From the NCBI RefSeq assembly GCF_030814475.1, contig NZ_JAUSVF010000003.1, forward strand, positions 186,001-250,000: 64,000 nt of DNA, in the 5' to 3' direction. Positions 49,268 through 57,828 of this stretch are shown here, one piece after another (the stretch's first letter is position 1; each line of letters opens with the position of its first letter). Source of the stretch: Pararhizobium capsulatum DSM 1112. GTDB lineage: Bacteria > Pseudomonadota > Alphaproteobacteria > Rhizobiales > Rhizobiaceae. Position numbers and translations under genes: made by a program. The notes under the pieces are model-generated. The model saw only the letters and a list, made by a program, of their open reading frames with translations. It did no database searches and was not told the DNA's origin.

Positions 49268-50686
49268 TTAGCCCTTCGCGCTCTTGAGAGCTGTCACGGC
49301 TGCATCTGCCTCACGCCGCTTCACGGCTTCGATATCGCGATATCCGGCGCCCGGATGGCTGGCGGGAAGGTAAGGCCCATCACCGAAGAGCTTTTCGCGC
49401 AGCGTGCCCGGCTTATAGGCTGTCGGATAAGCGCCGCGCTTCTGCAGCTCCGGCACGATAAAATTGACGACATCCTCGAAGCTGTCGGGCGTCACCGCAT
49501 AGGCGAGATTGAAGCCGTCGACGCCGGTATCCTCGACCCATTCCTGCAGGATATCAGCGATGCGTTCGGGCGAACCGACAATGACCGGGCCTAGCCCACC
49601 AATGCCGCCGAACTGGGCAAGTTCGTCGATCGTCCACGACTTTTCGCCACCAGCCAGATGTTCCACCACCGACTGGATCGCATTGGTTTCGACCTTCTTG
49701 ACGAGGTCGGTCGGCGCGTACTGGCCGAAATCGATGCCGCTCCAGCCGGACATGAAGACGAGCGAGCCGTCATAGGAGACGTAGGACTTATACTCCTCAA
49801 ACTTCTTCTGCGCCTTTGCTTCGGTCTCGTCGGTGATGATCGTCAGCAGGGTATAGATATAGACCTTGCTCGGATCGCGCCCCGCCGCCGCCGCGCGCTG
49901 CCGGATCTCCGCGACATAGGCCTTGAGTACCGACTTGGTCGGCGCTGCGACGAAAACACACTCGGCATGCTGGCCCGCGAACGACTTGCCGGGTCCCGAT
50001 GCGCCGGCTTGATAGAGAACCGGCGTGCGCTGCGGCGATGGCTCGGTCAGGCTGTAGCCCGGGACGTCGAAATACTTGCCCTTGTGGCCGATCTCGTGAA
50101 CCTTTGAAGGATCGGTGAAGATGCGTTTATTGCCGTCGCGCACCACCGCTCCTTCTTCCCAGGACCCTTCCAGCAGCTTGTAGAGGACTTCGACATACTC
50201 ATTCGCGACATCGTAACGATTGTCATGGCGGCGCAGCCCGCCTTCACCGATGTTTTTGGCACCGCTCTCCAGATAGGAGGTGACGATATTCCAGCCGACG
50301 CGGCCTTTTGAATGATGGTCGGCGGTCGCGATGCGACGCGCGAAGGTATAGGGGTGCTCGAAGGAGGTAGAGGCTGTGATGCCGATGCCGAGATGCTCGG
50401 TCGCAAGCGCGATCGGGGCTGCAAGCTGCAACGGATCGTTGACCGGGATTTGCGCGGCTTGATGGATGGCGTGATAGTTGGAGCCTTTGTAGACATCGTA
50501 ATAACCGATGACATCGGCAATGAAGATGCCGTCGAAAATGCCGCGCTCCAGCGTGCGGGCGAGGTCCTGCCAGTAATCCAGATCCTTGTATTTCCACGAT
50601 TTGTCGCGCGGATGGGCCCAAAGTCCCGGGGATTGATGGCCCACGCAATTCATATCGAAAGCGTTGAAACGGATTGCCTTGGTCAT
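49268..50686 (-). CDS. LLM-class flavin-dependent monooxygenase (NtaA/SnaA/DszA type)
   Basis: A 472-residue reduced-flavin monooxygenase. It begins MTKAIRFNAFDMNCVGHQSPGLWAHPRD, the typical DszA/SnaA/NtaA start, followed by DPLQLAAPIALATEHLGIGITASTSFEHPYTFARRIATADHHSKGRVGWNIVTSYLESGAKN, the FMN-site block, and EPSPQRTPVLYQAGASGPGKSFAGQHAE. Members oxidise sulfones, sulfonates or aminopolycarboxylates with FMNH2 from a partner reductase. It is the first gene of the operon with the Liv-type transporter and an SfnB-like enzyme, behind the shared sulfur-island motif. Confidence 0.92.
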   Translation of the reverse strand: MTKAIRFNAFDMNCVGHQSPGLWAHPRDKSWKYKDLDYWQDLARTLERGIFDGIFIADVIGYYDVYKGSNYHAIHQAAQIPVNDPLQLAAPIALATEHLGIGITASTSFEHPYTFARRIATADHHSKGRVGWNIVTSYLESGAKNIGEGGLRRHDNRYDVANEYVEVLYKLLEGSWEEGAVVRDGNKRIFTDPSKVHEIGHKGKYFDVPGYSLTEPSPQRTPVLYQAGASGPGKSFAGQHAECVFVAAPTKSVLKAYVAEIRQRAAAAGRDPSKVYIYTLLTIITDETEAKAQKKFEEYKSYVSYDGSLVFMSGWSGIDFGQYAPTDLVKKVETNAIQSVVEHLAGGEKSWTIDELAQFGGIGGLGPVIVGSPERIADILQEWVEDTGVDGFNLAYAVTPDSFEDVVNFIVPELQKRGAYPTAYKPGTLREKLFGDGPYLPASHPGAGYRDIEAVKRREADAAVTALKSAKG

Positions 50687-51034
50687 TAATCGGCCCCTTA
50701 TTTGCAGATGGGGGGAGACTAGTTTGCGGCAACGTCAAAATACAGACAATCTATAGTTTTTATATATTATTTTTGGTAAAATCGTTCTCTTGGTTGATCC
50801 GCGATTAGCAAAAGCCAATTCGGAGCGTTTCGTCGAAGAAGGACAACAACAGCAACCGCTAACTGGCTTGATGAACGTTCCTAACATCAACGGTTTTGAG
50901 TGGGAACTAACCCAGCCGGCCATCTCAGGAGAGTGAGACCAGTGCTTATGGCGCACGGCTTGCGCCACATTCACATCCAGCCTTTCGGCAACGTGCAACT
51001 GGCATGCTCAGCCTTAAAACAAGAACGTGCATTC
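50687..51034. other. Promoter region of the LLM/ABC operon
   Basis: 348 bases between the start of the LLM gene and the end of the sfnB-metNIQ operon. GC falls sharply at 50735-50790, where the shared motif lies. No gene is seen; the + strand open frames here are antisense to the 51.0-kb sfnB. Confidence 0.5.
50741..50771 (-). promoter_or_regulatory. Shared sulfur-island motif, copy 2
   Basis: In the sense of the downstream gene: AATAATATATA, AAAA, CTATAGA (50771-50750), continuing to CTGTA (50745-50741). The 11+7 defined bases are identical to copy 1 at 40890-40911, and the CTGTATT extension is shared with copy 3. It lies 55 bases before the LLM start. Confidence 0.65.
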
Positions 51035-52300
51035 TCATATCCAGGAATGCAGCGGCGGTTGCACGCCGTTCAGATAATACTGGCCAATCGCATGGAATTT
51101 CCAGCGCACGGGATCATGAAGCGTGTGCGTGCGCGCATCGCGCCAGAACCGATCGAGATTGTGGACACCGAGCGTCGAGCGCGTGCCGGCAAGCTCGGAC
51201 AGCTTGTTGGCGGCGGCAAGTGCTACCTCGGTCGTCAGCACCTTTGCCTCGGCGACCGCGATCTTGGCCTTTGCTATCGTTTCGTCGTTGACATCGGCAA
51301 TGGTCTCATCGAGCTGCCGCCCTGCCCGTTCCAGCAGAGCTTCCGCCGCATGCAGGCGGATCTTCAGGTCGCCGATGGCGGCAATCGTATAGGGATCGTC
51401 GCCTGCTTTGTCCGAACCGCTGTCGATCCACGGGCGGGCATGGTTGCGCACGAGATCGATGGTCGCCTCGATCGCGCCGCGGGCAATACCGGCGTCTATC
51501 GCCGCGTGGATCAACTGACTCTGCGGCCCGACGGCGCTCTGGTTCTCGTAGACGATGTGGGCCGGCAGGACTCGAGCTTCCGGGATCGCCACCGCGTCCA
51601 GGGTCACCGTTCCGCTTGCCGTCGTGCGCTGGCCGAAGGCCGACCAGTCGTTGACGACCTCAAGCCCTGCAGCGTCACGATCCGCCACTGCGACGACGAC
51701 ATGGCCTTCCTTGTCAAGGGCGACGACCGGCACCAGATGCGCAAAGAGCGCGCCGGTGGAATAGAACTTGCGACCTGAGACCGTGAAGTGATCTCCGCTG
51801 CGCACCAGCTTCGTCTCGAAAGCCTCGACATTCTTGCCGCCGAATTCGGAGAAGGCGTTGCCGAGCCGCTTACCCGCCAGCACTGCGCCGAACAGGTCGC
51901 GTTTCTGCTCCTCGCTTCCCGTCTGGCGGATGACGTCGATGATCTCGAAGCTGTTCTGGGCGATCTGGGTCAGCGATGGATCGCCCGCAGCAAGCGTCCC
52001 GAAAACCTTGGCAAGCGTGACCTGGGAGACCCCGGCGCCGCCATAGGCCTTGGGGATGGTGATACCCCAAAGACCGCTTTGCGAGAATAGATCGACTTCC
52101 GCAAACGGCAGGCGCCGCTCCCTGTCGCGTTCCTTCACCTCCGCCGCAAAGAGCGGTCTCAGGCGTTCGGCGACCGCAAGGGCCTCGGCATCATCGGCAA
52201 TCACATGCGCCGGGGACGATGGCGGTTCCGGCAACCAGCCGGGTTCACCGGGAGCGGGGCTTGAAGGAAGGCTGGTCGCAGTGATCGGCGTCATGATCAT
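51035..52300 (-). CDS. SfnB-family oxidoreductase, subfamily A
   Basis: A 421-residue flavoprotein close to the 40.9-kb enzyme: PAHVIADDAEALAVAERLRPLF, RRLPFAEVDLFSQSGLWGITIPKAYGGAGVS, then SGRKFYSTGALFAHLVPVVALDKEGH, DWSAFGQRTTASGTV and the ending LAGTRSTLGVHNLDRFWRDARTHTLHDPVRWK. It is a probable reduced-flavin monooxygenase for organosulfur compounds. It is the last gene of the sfnB-metN-metI-metQ-sfnB operon, 215 bases after metQ with an imperfect hairpin between them, so its expression may be partly uncoupled. Confidence 0.85.
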   Translation of the reverse strand: MIMTPITATSLPSSPAPGEPGWLPEPPSSPAHVIADDAEALAVAERLRPLFAAEVKERDRERRLPFAEVDLFSQSGLWGITIPKAYGGAGVSQVTLAKVFGTLAAGDPSLTQIAQNSFEIIDVIRQTGSEEQKRDLFGAVLAGKRLGNAFSEFGGKNVEAFETKLVRSGDHFTVSGRKFYSTGALFAHLVPVVALDKEGHVVVAVADRDAAGLEVVNDWSAFGQRTTASGTVTLDAVAIPEARVLPAHIVYENQSAVGPQSQLIHAAIDAGIARGAIEATIDLVRNHARPWIDSGSDKAGDDPYTIAAIGDLKIRLHAAEALLERAGRQLDETIADVNDETIAKAKIAVAEAKVLTTEVALAAANKLSELAGTRSTLGVHNLDRFWRDARTHTLHDPVRWKFHAIGQYYLNGVQPPLHSWI

Positions 52301-52324
52301 CTTCTCTCATTTGGAAAAACAAAC

Positions 52325-52357
52325 GGCCGGGCCACATCCTAAGATGATGGTCCGGCC
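52325..52357 (-). terminator. Imperfect hairpin between metQ and sfnB
   Basis: GGCCGGGCCACATC and GATGATGGTCCGGCC pair with two interruptions around a CTAA loop. There is no U-tract. It may attenuate read-through from metQ into the last sfnB or stabilise the upstream message. Confidence 0.4.
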
Positions 52358-52515
52358 AGCCTTGGGAGGCTATTCTTTAGGACCAATCGTCATTCGTGCC
52401 GAGCGGAAAATAGTGTTTTTCCTCGACCCGGAGCGCAGCGTACTTAACTACCTGAGCACCGGAAGCGCGGGAAAGCGCCATTTACAGGCCCGCATGGGCT
52501 GAAGGGCGATTGGTC

Positions 52516-53328
52516 CTAGAAGGCGGCAGCAACCTGACCCTTGTAACGGTCCTCGATAAACTGGCGGGTTTCGGGGCTGTTCAGCGCCTTGGCGAGCCTG
52601 GCGACACGCGGATCGGCCTTGTTTTCGGGACGGGTCACGAGGTACTCGCTCCAGACGTTGTAACCATCCTGGCCACGATCGATCAGCAGCGACTTGGTAA
52701 TGTCGAGCTTGGCCTCAAAGACGTAGTTGCCGTTCAGCGCCGCCAGATCGACTTCGCCCAGCGCACGCGGCAGAAGCGCCGATTCCAGTTCGATAATCTT
52801 CAGGTTCTTCGGGTTCTCGACCACGTCCTTGATGGTCGGCAGCGGATCGTCCGGCGAGGTCAGTTCCGGCTTGCCGGAAACCTTGATCAGGCCGAGCTTC
52901 TGCAGAAGAAGCAGCCCGCGCCCGCCGTTAACCGGATCATTCGGAATAGCGACGGTCGCGCCGTCCTCCAGCTTGTCGACCGAGTCGATCTTGGTCGAAT
53001 AGGCGACGAAGGGCTCGATATGCACGGGGACAATCGGAACGAGATCGGTGCCGCGCTGCTTGTTGTAATCGTTGAGGAACGGCCGGTACTGGTAGTAGTT
53101 GGCGTCGAGTTCGCCATCTACCAGCTGGGCGTTCGGCTGGATGTAGTCGGTAAACACGCGGATATCGAGATCGAGCCCGTCCTTGGCAAGGATCGGCTTC
53201 AGGAATTCGAGGATTTCCGCATGTGGGATCGCGGTCGCCCCGACGACGAGGGTTTCGTTGGCCTTGGCCGAGCCAATGGCGGCGAGTGCCAGTCCGGCTG
53301 CGATGGTCAGTGATTTCAGGATGCGCAT
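52516..53328 (-). CDS. MetQ/NlpA-family substrate-binding protein
   Basis: A 270-residue periplasmic protein: signal MRILKSLTIAAGLALAAIGSAKANETLVVG, then ATAIPHAEILEFLKPILAKDGLDLDIRVFTDYIQPNAQLVDGELDANYYQYRPFLNDYNKQRG, the classic MetQ ligand-binding segment, and DPVNGGRGLLLLQK. The signal ends in an AxA-type site with no lipobox Cys, so it is probably soluble rather than a lipoprotein as in E. coli. It feeds the MetN-MetI transporter; the ligand may be methionine or another sulfur compound. Confidence 0.93.
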   Translation of the reverse strand: MRILKSLTIAAGLALAAIGSAKANETLVVGATAIPHAEILEFLKPILAKDGLDLDIRVFTDYIQPNAQLVDGELDANYYQYRPFLNDYNKQRGTDLVPIVPVHIEPFVAYSTKIDSVDKLEDGATVAIPNDPVNGGRGLLLLQKLGLIKVSGKPELTSPDDPLPTIKDVVENPKNLKIIELESALLPRALGEVDLAALNGNYVFEAKLDITKSLLIDRGQDGYNVWSEYLVTRPENKADPRVARLAKALNSPETRQFIEDRYKGQVAAAF

Positions 53329-53347
53329 GTGGTCCTCCTAGCGCTGG

Positions 53348-54007
53348 TCATTTGCGGGAAAAACGGGTGACGAGGCGGTTTCCGCCTGCCTGGATAAGCT
53401 GGACGAAGACGATCAGGATCGCGACGCAGACCAGCATGATTTCGGTCTGGAAACGGTGGTAGCCGTAGCGGATGGCAAGATCACCGAGCCCGCCGCCGCC
53501 GATTGCGCCGGACATGGCGGTGTAATCGACGAGCACGATCGCCGTGACGGTGATCGCAGCCAGCAGGCTCGGCAAAGCTTCGGGAAGGACGGCGCGCAGG
53601 ATGGTCTGCGACGTGGAGGCCCCCATGGCGAGGCTCGCCTCGATAATGCCGCGATCGACTTCCCGCAGCGCCGTTTCTACGAGGCGAGCGAAGAAGGGAG
53701 AGGTGCCGACGACAAGCGGGAAGATGACGCCGCGAATACCGAGCGATGTGCCGGTGACGATGACCGTGATCGGCATCAGCACGATCAGCAGGATGATGAA
53801 CGGCACCGAACGGATGATGTTCAGGACGAAGGACAGGCTGCCATAGGCGACCGGCGCGTGAAACAGCTGCTGGCGCCCGGTGAGGTAAAGCAGGATACCA
53901 AGCGGCAGGCCGACGGCGACAGTCAGCAGCAACGCACCGCCGACCATGGCAAGCGTCTGGCCAAGCGCCGCACCGATATCGCCCCAATAAAGATTTTCAA
54001 ACGACAT
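53348..54007 (-). CDS. MetI-type ABC permease
   Basis: A 219-residue permease with five hydrophobic helices. It starts MSFENLYWGDIGAALGQTLAMVGGALLLTVAVGLPLGILLYLTG and has the coupling-loop region EVDRGIIEASLAMGASTSQTILRAVLPEALPSL, then DYTAMSGAIGGGGLGDLAIRYGYHRFQT, characteristic of MetI. The start overlaps the end of metN by 11 bases. It works with MetN and MetQ. Confidence 0.94.
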   Translation of the reverse strand: MSFENLYWGDIGAALGQTLAMVGGALLLTVAVGLPLGILLYLTGRQQLFHAPVAYGSLSFVLNIIRSVPFIILLIVLMPITVIVTGTSLGIRGVIFPLVVGTSPFFARLVETALREVDRGIIEASLAMGASTSQTILRAVLPEALPSLLAAITVTAIVLVDYTAMSGAIGGGGLGDLAIRYGYHRFQTEIMLVCVAILIVFVQLIQAGGNRLVTRFSRK

Positions 54008-55064
54008 GGAGCGCCCTTTCCGAAAGCTGCATGCCAACGGGCGGGAACTCATCCGCGTCCCTCTGCAGCTCCACATCGACGCCGCTGGCGCGCAGGCCGG
54101 CAATCGCGCCCGCCACGTCGCGGCCGCTTAGGGACACGATGAACTGGGCGTAAGGCGTTTCGCGGATATGTCCGACGCGGCCGGCGAGGATACCGTAGTC
54201 CACCAGGTTTTCGCGGGCGATGCGCCCGAGGATCGGCTTGTGGGCCGTCGGGCCGGTAAAGGTCAGCCGCGCGGTACGTCCCCCGAGATCGGCGGCTGCC
54301 GCGGTCTCCAGCCATCCGCCGTCGGGCTCGGCTTCGCGCACGAGCTTCAGTGTCGCCGGATGGCGCGGGTGGAGGAAGACATCAACGACCGTACCCTGCT
54401 CGACAACCGTGCCGCGATCGAGCACGGCCACTCGATCGCAGGTGCGGCGGATGACGTCCATCTCATGGGTGATGAGCACGATGGTCACGCCGAGATCGCG
54501 GTTGATCTCGCGCAGCAGATCGAGCACCGAGCCGGTGGTCTGTGGATCGAGCGCGCTGGTCGCCTCGTCGCAGAGCACCACCTGCGGCTCGCAGGCCAGC
54601 GCCCGGGCAATGCCGACCCGCTGCTTCTGGCCGCCGGAAAGTTGGCGCGGGTATTTGTCAGCATACTCGGTCAGGCCGACGCGGGCCAGCAATTGCGAGA
54701 CCCGTTCGGCAATCTCATATTTGCCGTACTGCCCCGTCAGCTCCAGCGGATAGGCAACGTTGCCGGCGACCGTGCGGGCGCTCAGCAAGTTGAAATGCTG
54801 GAACACCATGCCGATCGACCGGCGCAGGTTGCGCAGCCGCTCGCCCTTCGCATCGGTTACCCGCTCGCCACCGACAAAGACATCGCCGCCGGTCGGGCGT
54901 TCCAGCAGGTTGATCAGCCGCACCAGCGTCGACTTGCCGGCACCGGACGAACCGATGATGCCGAAAATCTCGCCCTTGGCGACGGAAAGGTCGATGCCAT
55001 CCAGCGCTGAAACCGGGCCATCCTTGCCGTCGAAGCTTTTGGTGATGCCTTCGAGCCTGATCAT
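53997..55064 (-). CDS. MetN-type ABC transporter ATPase
   Basis: A 355-residue ATPase. It begins MIRLEGITKSFDGKDGPVSALDGIDLSVAKGEIFGIIGSSGAGKSTLVRLINLLERPTGG (Walker A GSSGAGKST at about 39-47), has the signature LSGGQKQRVGIARAL, Walker B VVLCDEATSALDP, and a C-terminal NIL regulatory domain (LTFTGPTAHKPILGRIARENLVDYGILAGRVGHIRETPYAQFIVSLSG). In MetN this domain senses methionine. The upstream open frame overlaps the preceding gene and is excluded. It lies 4 bases after the 55.1-kb sfnB. Confidence 0.95.
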   Translation of the reverse strand: MIRLEGITKSFDGKDGPVSALDGIDLSVAKGEIFGIIGSSGAGKSTLVRLINLLERPTGGDVFVGGERVTDAKGERLRNLRRSIGMVFQHFNLLSARTVAGNVAYPLELTGQYGKYEIAERVSQLLARVGLTEYADKYPRQLSGGQKQRVGIARALACEPQVVLCDEATSALDPQTTGSVLDLLREINRDLGVTIVLITHEMDVIRRTCDRVAVLDRGTVVEQGTVVDVFLHPRHPATLKLVREAEPDGGWLETAAAADLGGRTARLTFTGPTAHKPILGRIARENLVDYGILAGRVGHIRETPYAQFIVSLSGRDVAGAIAGLRASGVDVELQRDADEFPPVGMQLSERALHVV

Positions 55065-55068
55065 CGGT

Positions 55069-56301
55069 TCACCCCGCACTCGCGCCGATGCGCCACTGAT
55101 AGGGCGGCGGCGTGCCGTTGACGGCGAAATCGCCGATGATGCGATGCTTGTAGATGCGCGGATTGTGGGAGGCAAGCGTGCGGGCATTGCGCCAGTGCCG
55201 GTCGAGACCGGCCGGCTTCTTCGTCGCGGATGCGCCAAGTGCATCGAAGAGCAGTGTCGAGGCATCGAGGATCAGATCGGAGACGACCGTCTGGGCCTGC
55301 GCCGTCTCAAGCTCGGCAAGGGCATTCGCGACCTCCTCAGCTTCGGGAGATCCGGCAAAATGCGCTTCGAAAGCACGCTCCAGACTATTTGCCGCCTGAA
55401 GCACGATCGCCCCGGACGCATAGGCCGCAGCCCGGATGCGCCCGACCACCTGCAGCACCTGCGGGTCCTGGCTGGAGCGGGATGCAGCGGCGTGGGTATA
55501 GGTGCGCTTGCGCTCGGCGACAGCCCTGGCCACATCATTGGTGATCGCACGCCCGATCCCGGCCAGCGTCGCCAGATGCACAAGCTGGTAGAAGGCGGCG
55601 CCGTATTTGAAGCGCTCGTCATCGACGATGACCTGATCCGGCAGGACGGCAACATCGCGGAACGTCGCCGTGCCGCTGGCGGTGAGCACCTGCCCGAAGC
55701 CATCCCAGTCGTCGATCACCTCCACGCCATCGGCATCGCGCCTGACAGCGATTGCAACACCCTCTCCCGCAGAATTAGATGCCCCGACATCGATCCAGTC
55801 GGCAAACAGCGAACCGGTCGTGTAATATTTCGCCCCATTGAGGAAAAGTTTGCCGTCTTTCTCCATGACCTCCGTGGAAAAACGATCGAGACCTGCGCCC
55901 GCGCCAACTTCGCTCCAGGCGCTGCCGACGATTTCGCCGCGCGCGATGCGCTCGAACCAAGTGGCGCGCCGCTCCGGAGATTTCGAATTCAGGATGTCTT
56001 CGGTGAAGCCGAAATGGGCACGCAGAGCCTGCGTCACATTGGAATCGGCTTCGGACAACTCGATCAGCACGCTGAAGAACTGCGGCAGCGACGCTCCTCG
56101 TCCGCCCTGTTCGCGCGGCAGTCGCACGGCGCCGAAACCCGCTTCCTTCAATCTTTGGATCGCGGCATGCGGAAGATCCCGCTCATGATCCCGTCGCGTG
56201 GCCTCCTTGGCTATCTCGGCAAAAATCGGCCGAAAAGGCGCCACCAGGGCATCATAGTCTTCTCCCGGGGTTGCACCCCAGGCGTATGTCAGCTGCGTCA
56301 T
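55069..56301 (-). CDS. SfnB-family oxidoreductase, subfamily B
   Basis: A 410-residue flavoprotein paralogous to the 43.0-kb gene: DLPHAAIQRLKEAGFGAVRLPREQGGRGASLPQF, the core LFLNGAKYYTTGSLFADWIDVGAS and DDWDGFGQVLTASGTA, and the ending GLDRHWRNARTLASHNPRIYKHRIIGDFAVNGTPPP. It is a probable reduced-flavin monooxygenase for sulfur acquisition. The start MTQLTYAWG is chosen by alignment with the paralogue; an upstream ATG at 56367 would add 22 residues. It is the first gene of the operon with metNIQ, behind the shared motif at 56391-56421. Confidence 0.83.
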   Translation of the reverse strand: MTQLTYAWGATPGEDYDALVAPFRPIFAEIAKEATRRDHERDLPHAAIQRLKEAGFGAVRLPREQGGRGASLPQFFSVLIELSEADSNVTQALRAHFGFTEDILNSKSPERRATWFERIARGEIVGSAWSEVGAGAGLDRFSTEVMEKDGKLFLNGAKYYTTGSLFADWIDVGASNSAGEGVAIAVRRDADGVEVIDDWDGFGQVLTASGTATFRDVAVLPDQVIVDDERFKYGAAFYQLVHLATLAGIGRAITNDVARAVAERKRTYTHAAASRSSQDPQVLQVVGRIRAAAYASGAIVLQAANSLERAFEAHFAGSPEAEEVANALAELETAQAQTVVSDLILDASTLLFDALGASATKKPAGLDRHWRNARTLASHNPRIYKHRIIGDFAVNGTPPPYQWRIGASAG

Positions 56302-56390
56302 TCGTTCATGTGCCTGTTCACTTGCGACGAAGCATGTAACCCTGTCGCATCCGATGTTGGCCCTCATCGTAAGCGGCGGCGAGCATAAAT

Positions 56391-56421
56391 ACAGAAATTC
56401 TATGATTTATATGTACTATTT
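56391..56421 (-). promoter_or_regulatory. Shared sulfur-island motif, copy 3
   Basis: Read in the gene's sense from 56421: AATAGTACATATAAATC, then ATAGAATTTCTGTATTT. By eye it matches copy 2 at about 26 of 34 positions, including the ATAGA and CTGTATTT blocks. It stands upstream of the sfnB-metNIQ operon. Confidence 0.55.
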
Positions 56422-56613
56422 TCCGGAATGATCTTCCGATTTTCATCCAAGCGGAGCCGTTTTCGTTTGGCCTGCCAGCCGCGCTGTGACCATCGATCCG
56501 TACAGGGAAGGTCGATGCCGAGGCCTCGCTGGGAATCGAGCCCCTAGGTCACACGTACCTGGCAGGCTGCCGATGCGAGGTACGGGCCGGTCAACCCCGG
56601 CCCGTAGGCGATG

Positions 56614-57729
56614 TCACACGAGCTCTGCCAGTTCGCCAGCGCTGAAGCCTTTCAGGTTCGCTGTGTCGCCCTGGTGGATTTTGTTTGTCCAATCGGGGTT
56701 GCTGATCAGGGCGCGTCCGACAGCGATCAGGTCGAACTCATTCCGCTCCATGCGGGTCAGCAACGTATCGATCCCGACAGTGGTCGAGCTTTCGCCCGCA
56801 AAAGCTTTCAGAAATTCTCCGGAGAGACCAACCGATCCGACGCTGATGGTTGCGGCACCCGTCAGCTTTTTTGCCCAGCCAGCAAAGTTGAGACCGTTCT
56901 CGCCATCGATGTCGGGAAACTCGGGCTCCCAGAAGCGGCGCTGCGAGCAATGCAGAATATCGACGCCAGCATCGACCAGCGGCTGGAGCCAATCGGCCAT
57001 AAGGTCCGGCGTTTCCGCCAGACGCGTCGAGTAATCCTGCTGTTTCCACTGGCTAACGCGCAGGATGATCGGAAATTCCGTGCCAACGGCAGCGCGGATC
57101 GCACCTACGACTTCCGCCGCAAAGCGCGAACGTTCCTTGATGGATGCTCCACCCCAACGATCGCCTCGCCGATTCGTGCCGCTCCAGAAAAATTCGTCGA
57201 TGAGGTAACCATGCGCGCCATGAATTTCGATGGTGTCGAAGCCCAGTCGCTTGGCGTCGGCAGCAGCCTGAGCAAACGCAGCGATTGTATCAGCAATAGC
57301 CTCGTCGGACATTTCGATCCCGCGCGGCTGGTCGGGAGCCAAAAGACCAGATGGGCTTTCAACTGGTTTGGCCGGCTGCCAGCCACTCATGCCGACAGTC
57401 GATCCCGTATGCCAGAGCTGAGGTCCCATTCGGCCACCGGCCTGATGAACCGCATCAATAACATGCTTCCAGCCCGAAAGTGCCGCATCGCCATGAAAAA
57501 AAGGAATGCCTGGCTCGTTTCGCGAAGACGGGCGGTTGACCACCGTACCTTCCGACAGGATCAGCCCGACACCACCTTCGGCCCGGCGGCGATAATAGGC
57601 TGCATTCGCAGTCCCCGGAATGCCTTCCGGTGCAAACGTGCGCGTCATCGGCGCCATGACGATGCGATTGGGAAGCGCAAGCGACTTCACGCGGAAGGGC
57701 TCAAACAGGACATCGGTGGAAGTGTGCAT
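56614..57729 (-). CDS. Old yellow enzyme-family NADH:flavin oxidoreductase
   Basis: A 371-residue TIM-barrel ene-reductase: LFEPFRVKSLALPNRIVMAPMTRTFA, YYRRRAEGGVGLILSEGTVV, PQLWHTG, the substrate-site IEIHGAHGYLIDEFFWSGTNRRGDRWGG and a C-terminal FDLIAVGRALISNPDW. FMN-bound OYE enzymes reduce activated alkenes or nitro compounds. The start MHTSTDVLFEPF is preferred because GGAG lies 8 bases upstream. It is divergent from a HxlR-type regulator with an inverted repeat between them, a common inducible pairing for electrophile defence. Confidence 0.93.
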   Translation of the reverse strand: MHTSTDVLFEPFRVKSLALPNRIVMAPMTRTFAPEGIPGTANAAYYRRRAEGGVGLILSEGTVVNRPSSRNEPGIPFFHGDAALSGWKHVIDAVHQAGGRMGPQLWHTGSTVGMSGWQPAKPVESPSGLLAPDQPRGIEMSDEAIADTIAAFAQAAADAKRLGFDTIEIHGAHGYLIDEFFWSGTNRRGDRWGGASIKERSRFAAEVVGAIRAAVGTEFPIILRVSQWKQQDYSTRLAETPDLMADWLQPLVDAGVDILHCSQRRFWEPEFPDIDGENGLNFAGWAKKLTGAATISVGSVGLSGEFLKAFAGESSTTVGIDTLLTRMERNEFDLIAVGRALISNPDWTNKIHQGDTANLKGFSAGELAELV

Positions 57730-57757
57730 TCGTCGCTCCATTGTCGTTGATCCGGAT

Positions 57758-57778
57758 TAGGTATAAACTAGATACCTA
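57758..57778. promoter_or_regulatory. Candidate HxlR operator
   Basis: TAGGTAT (57758-57764) and ATACCTA (57772-57778), a 7-bp inverted repeat with a 7-base spacer, centred between the divergent OYE and HxlR genes. A third half-site, CAGGTATC, lies near 57809. It probably binds the HxlR dimer to control both promoters. Confidence 0.6.
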
Positions 57779-57828
57779 GGCGTCAAGAAGGTACTTCAAG
57801 TCGCCCAGGTATCTTTGAGGAAACCATC

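Noticed and set aside
54760..56388. 542-codon + strand frame opposite metN and sfnB
   Set aside because: The minus-strand genes are unambiguous; this frame spans two genes and the intergenic gap, which a real gene would not do.
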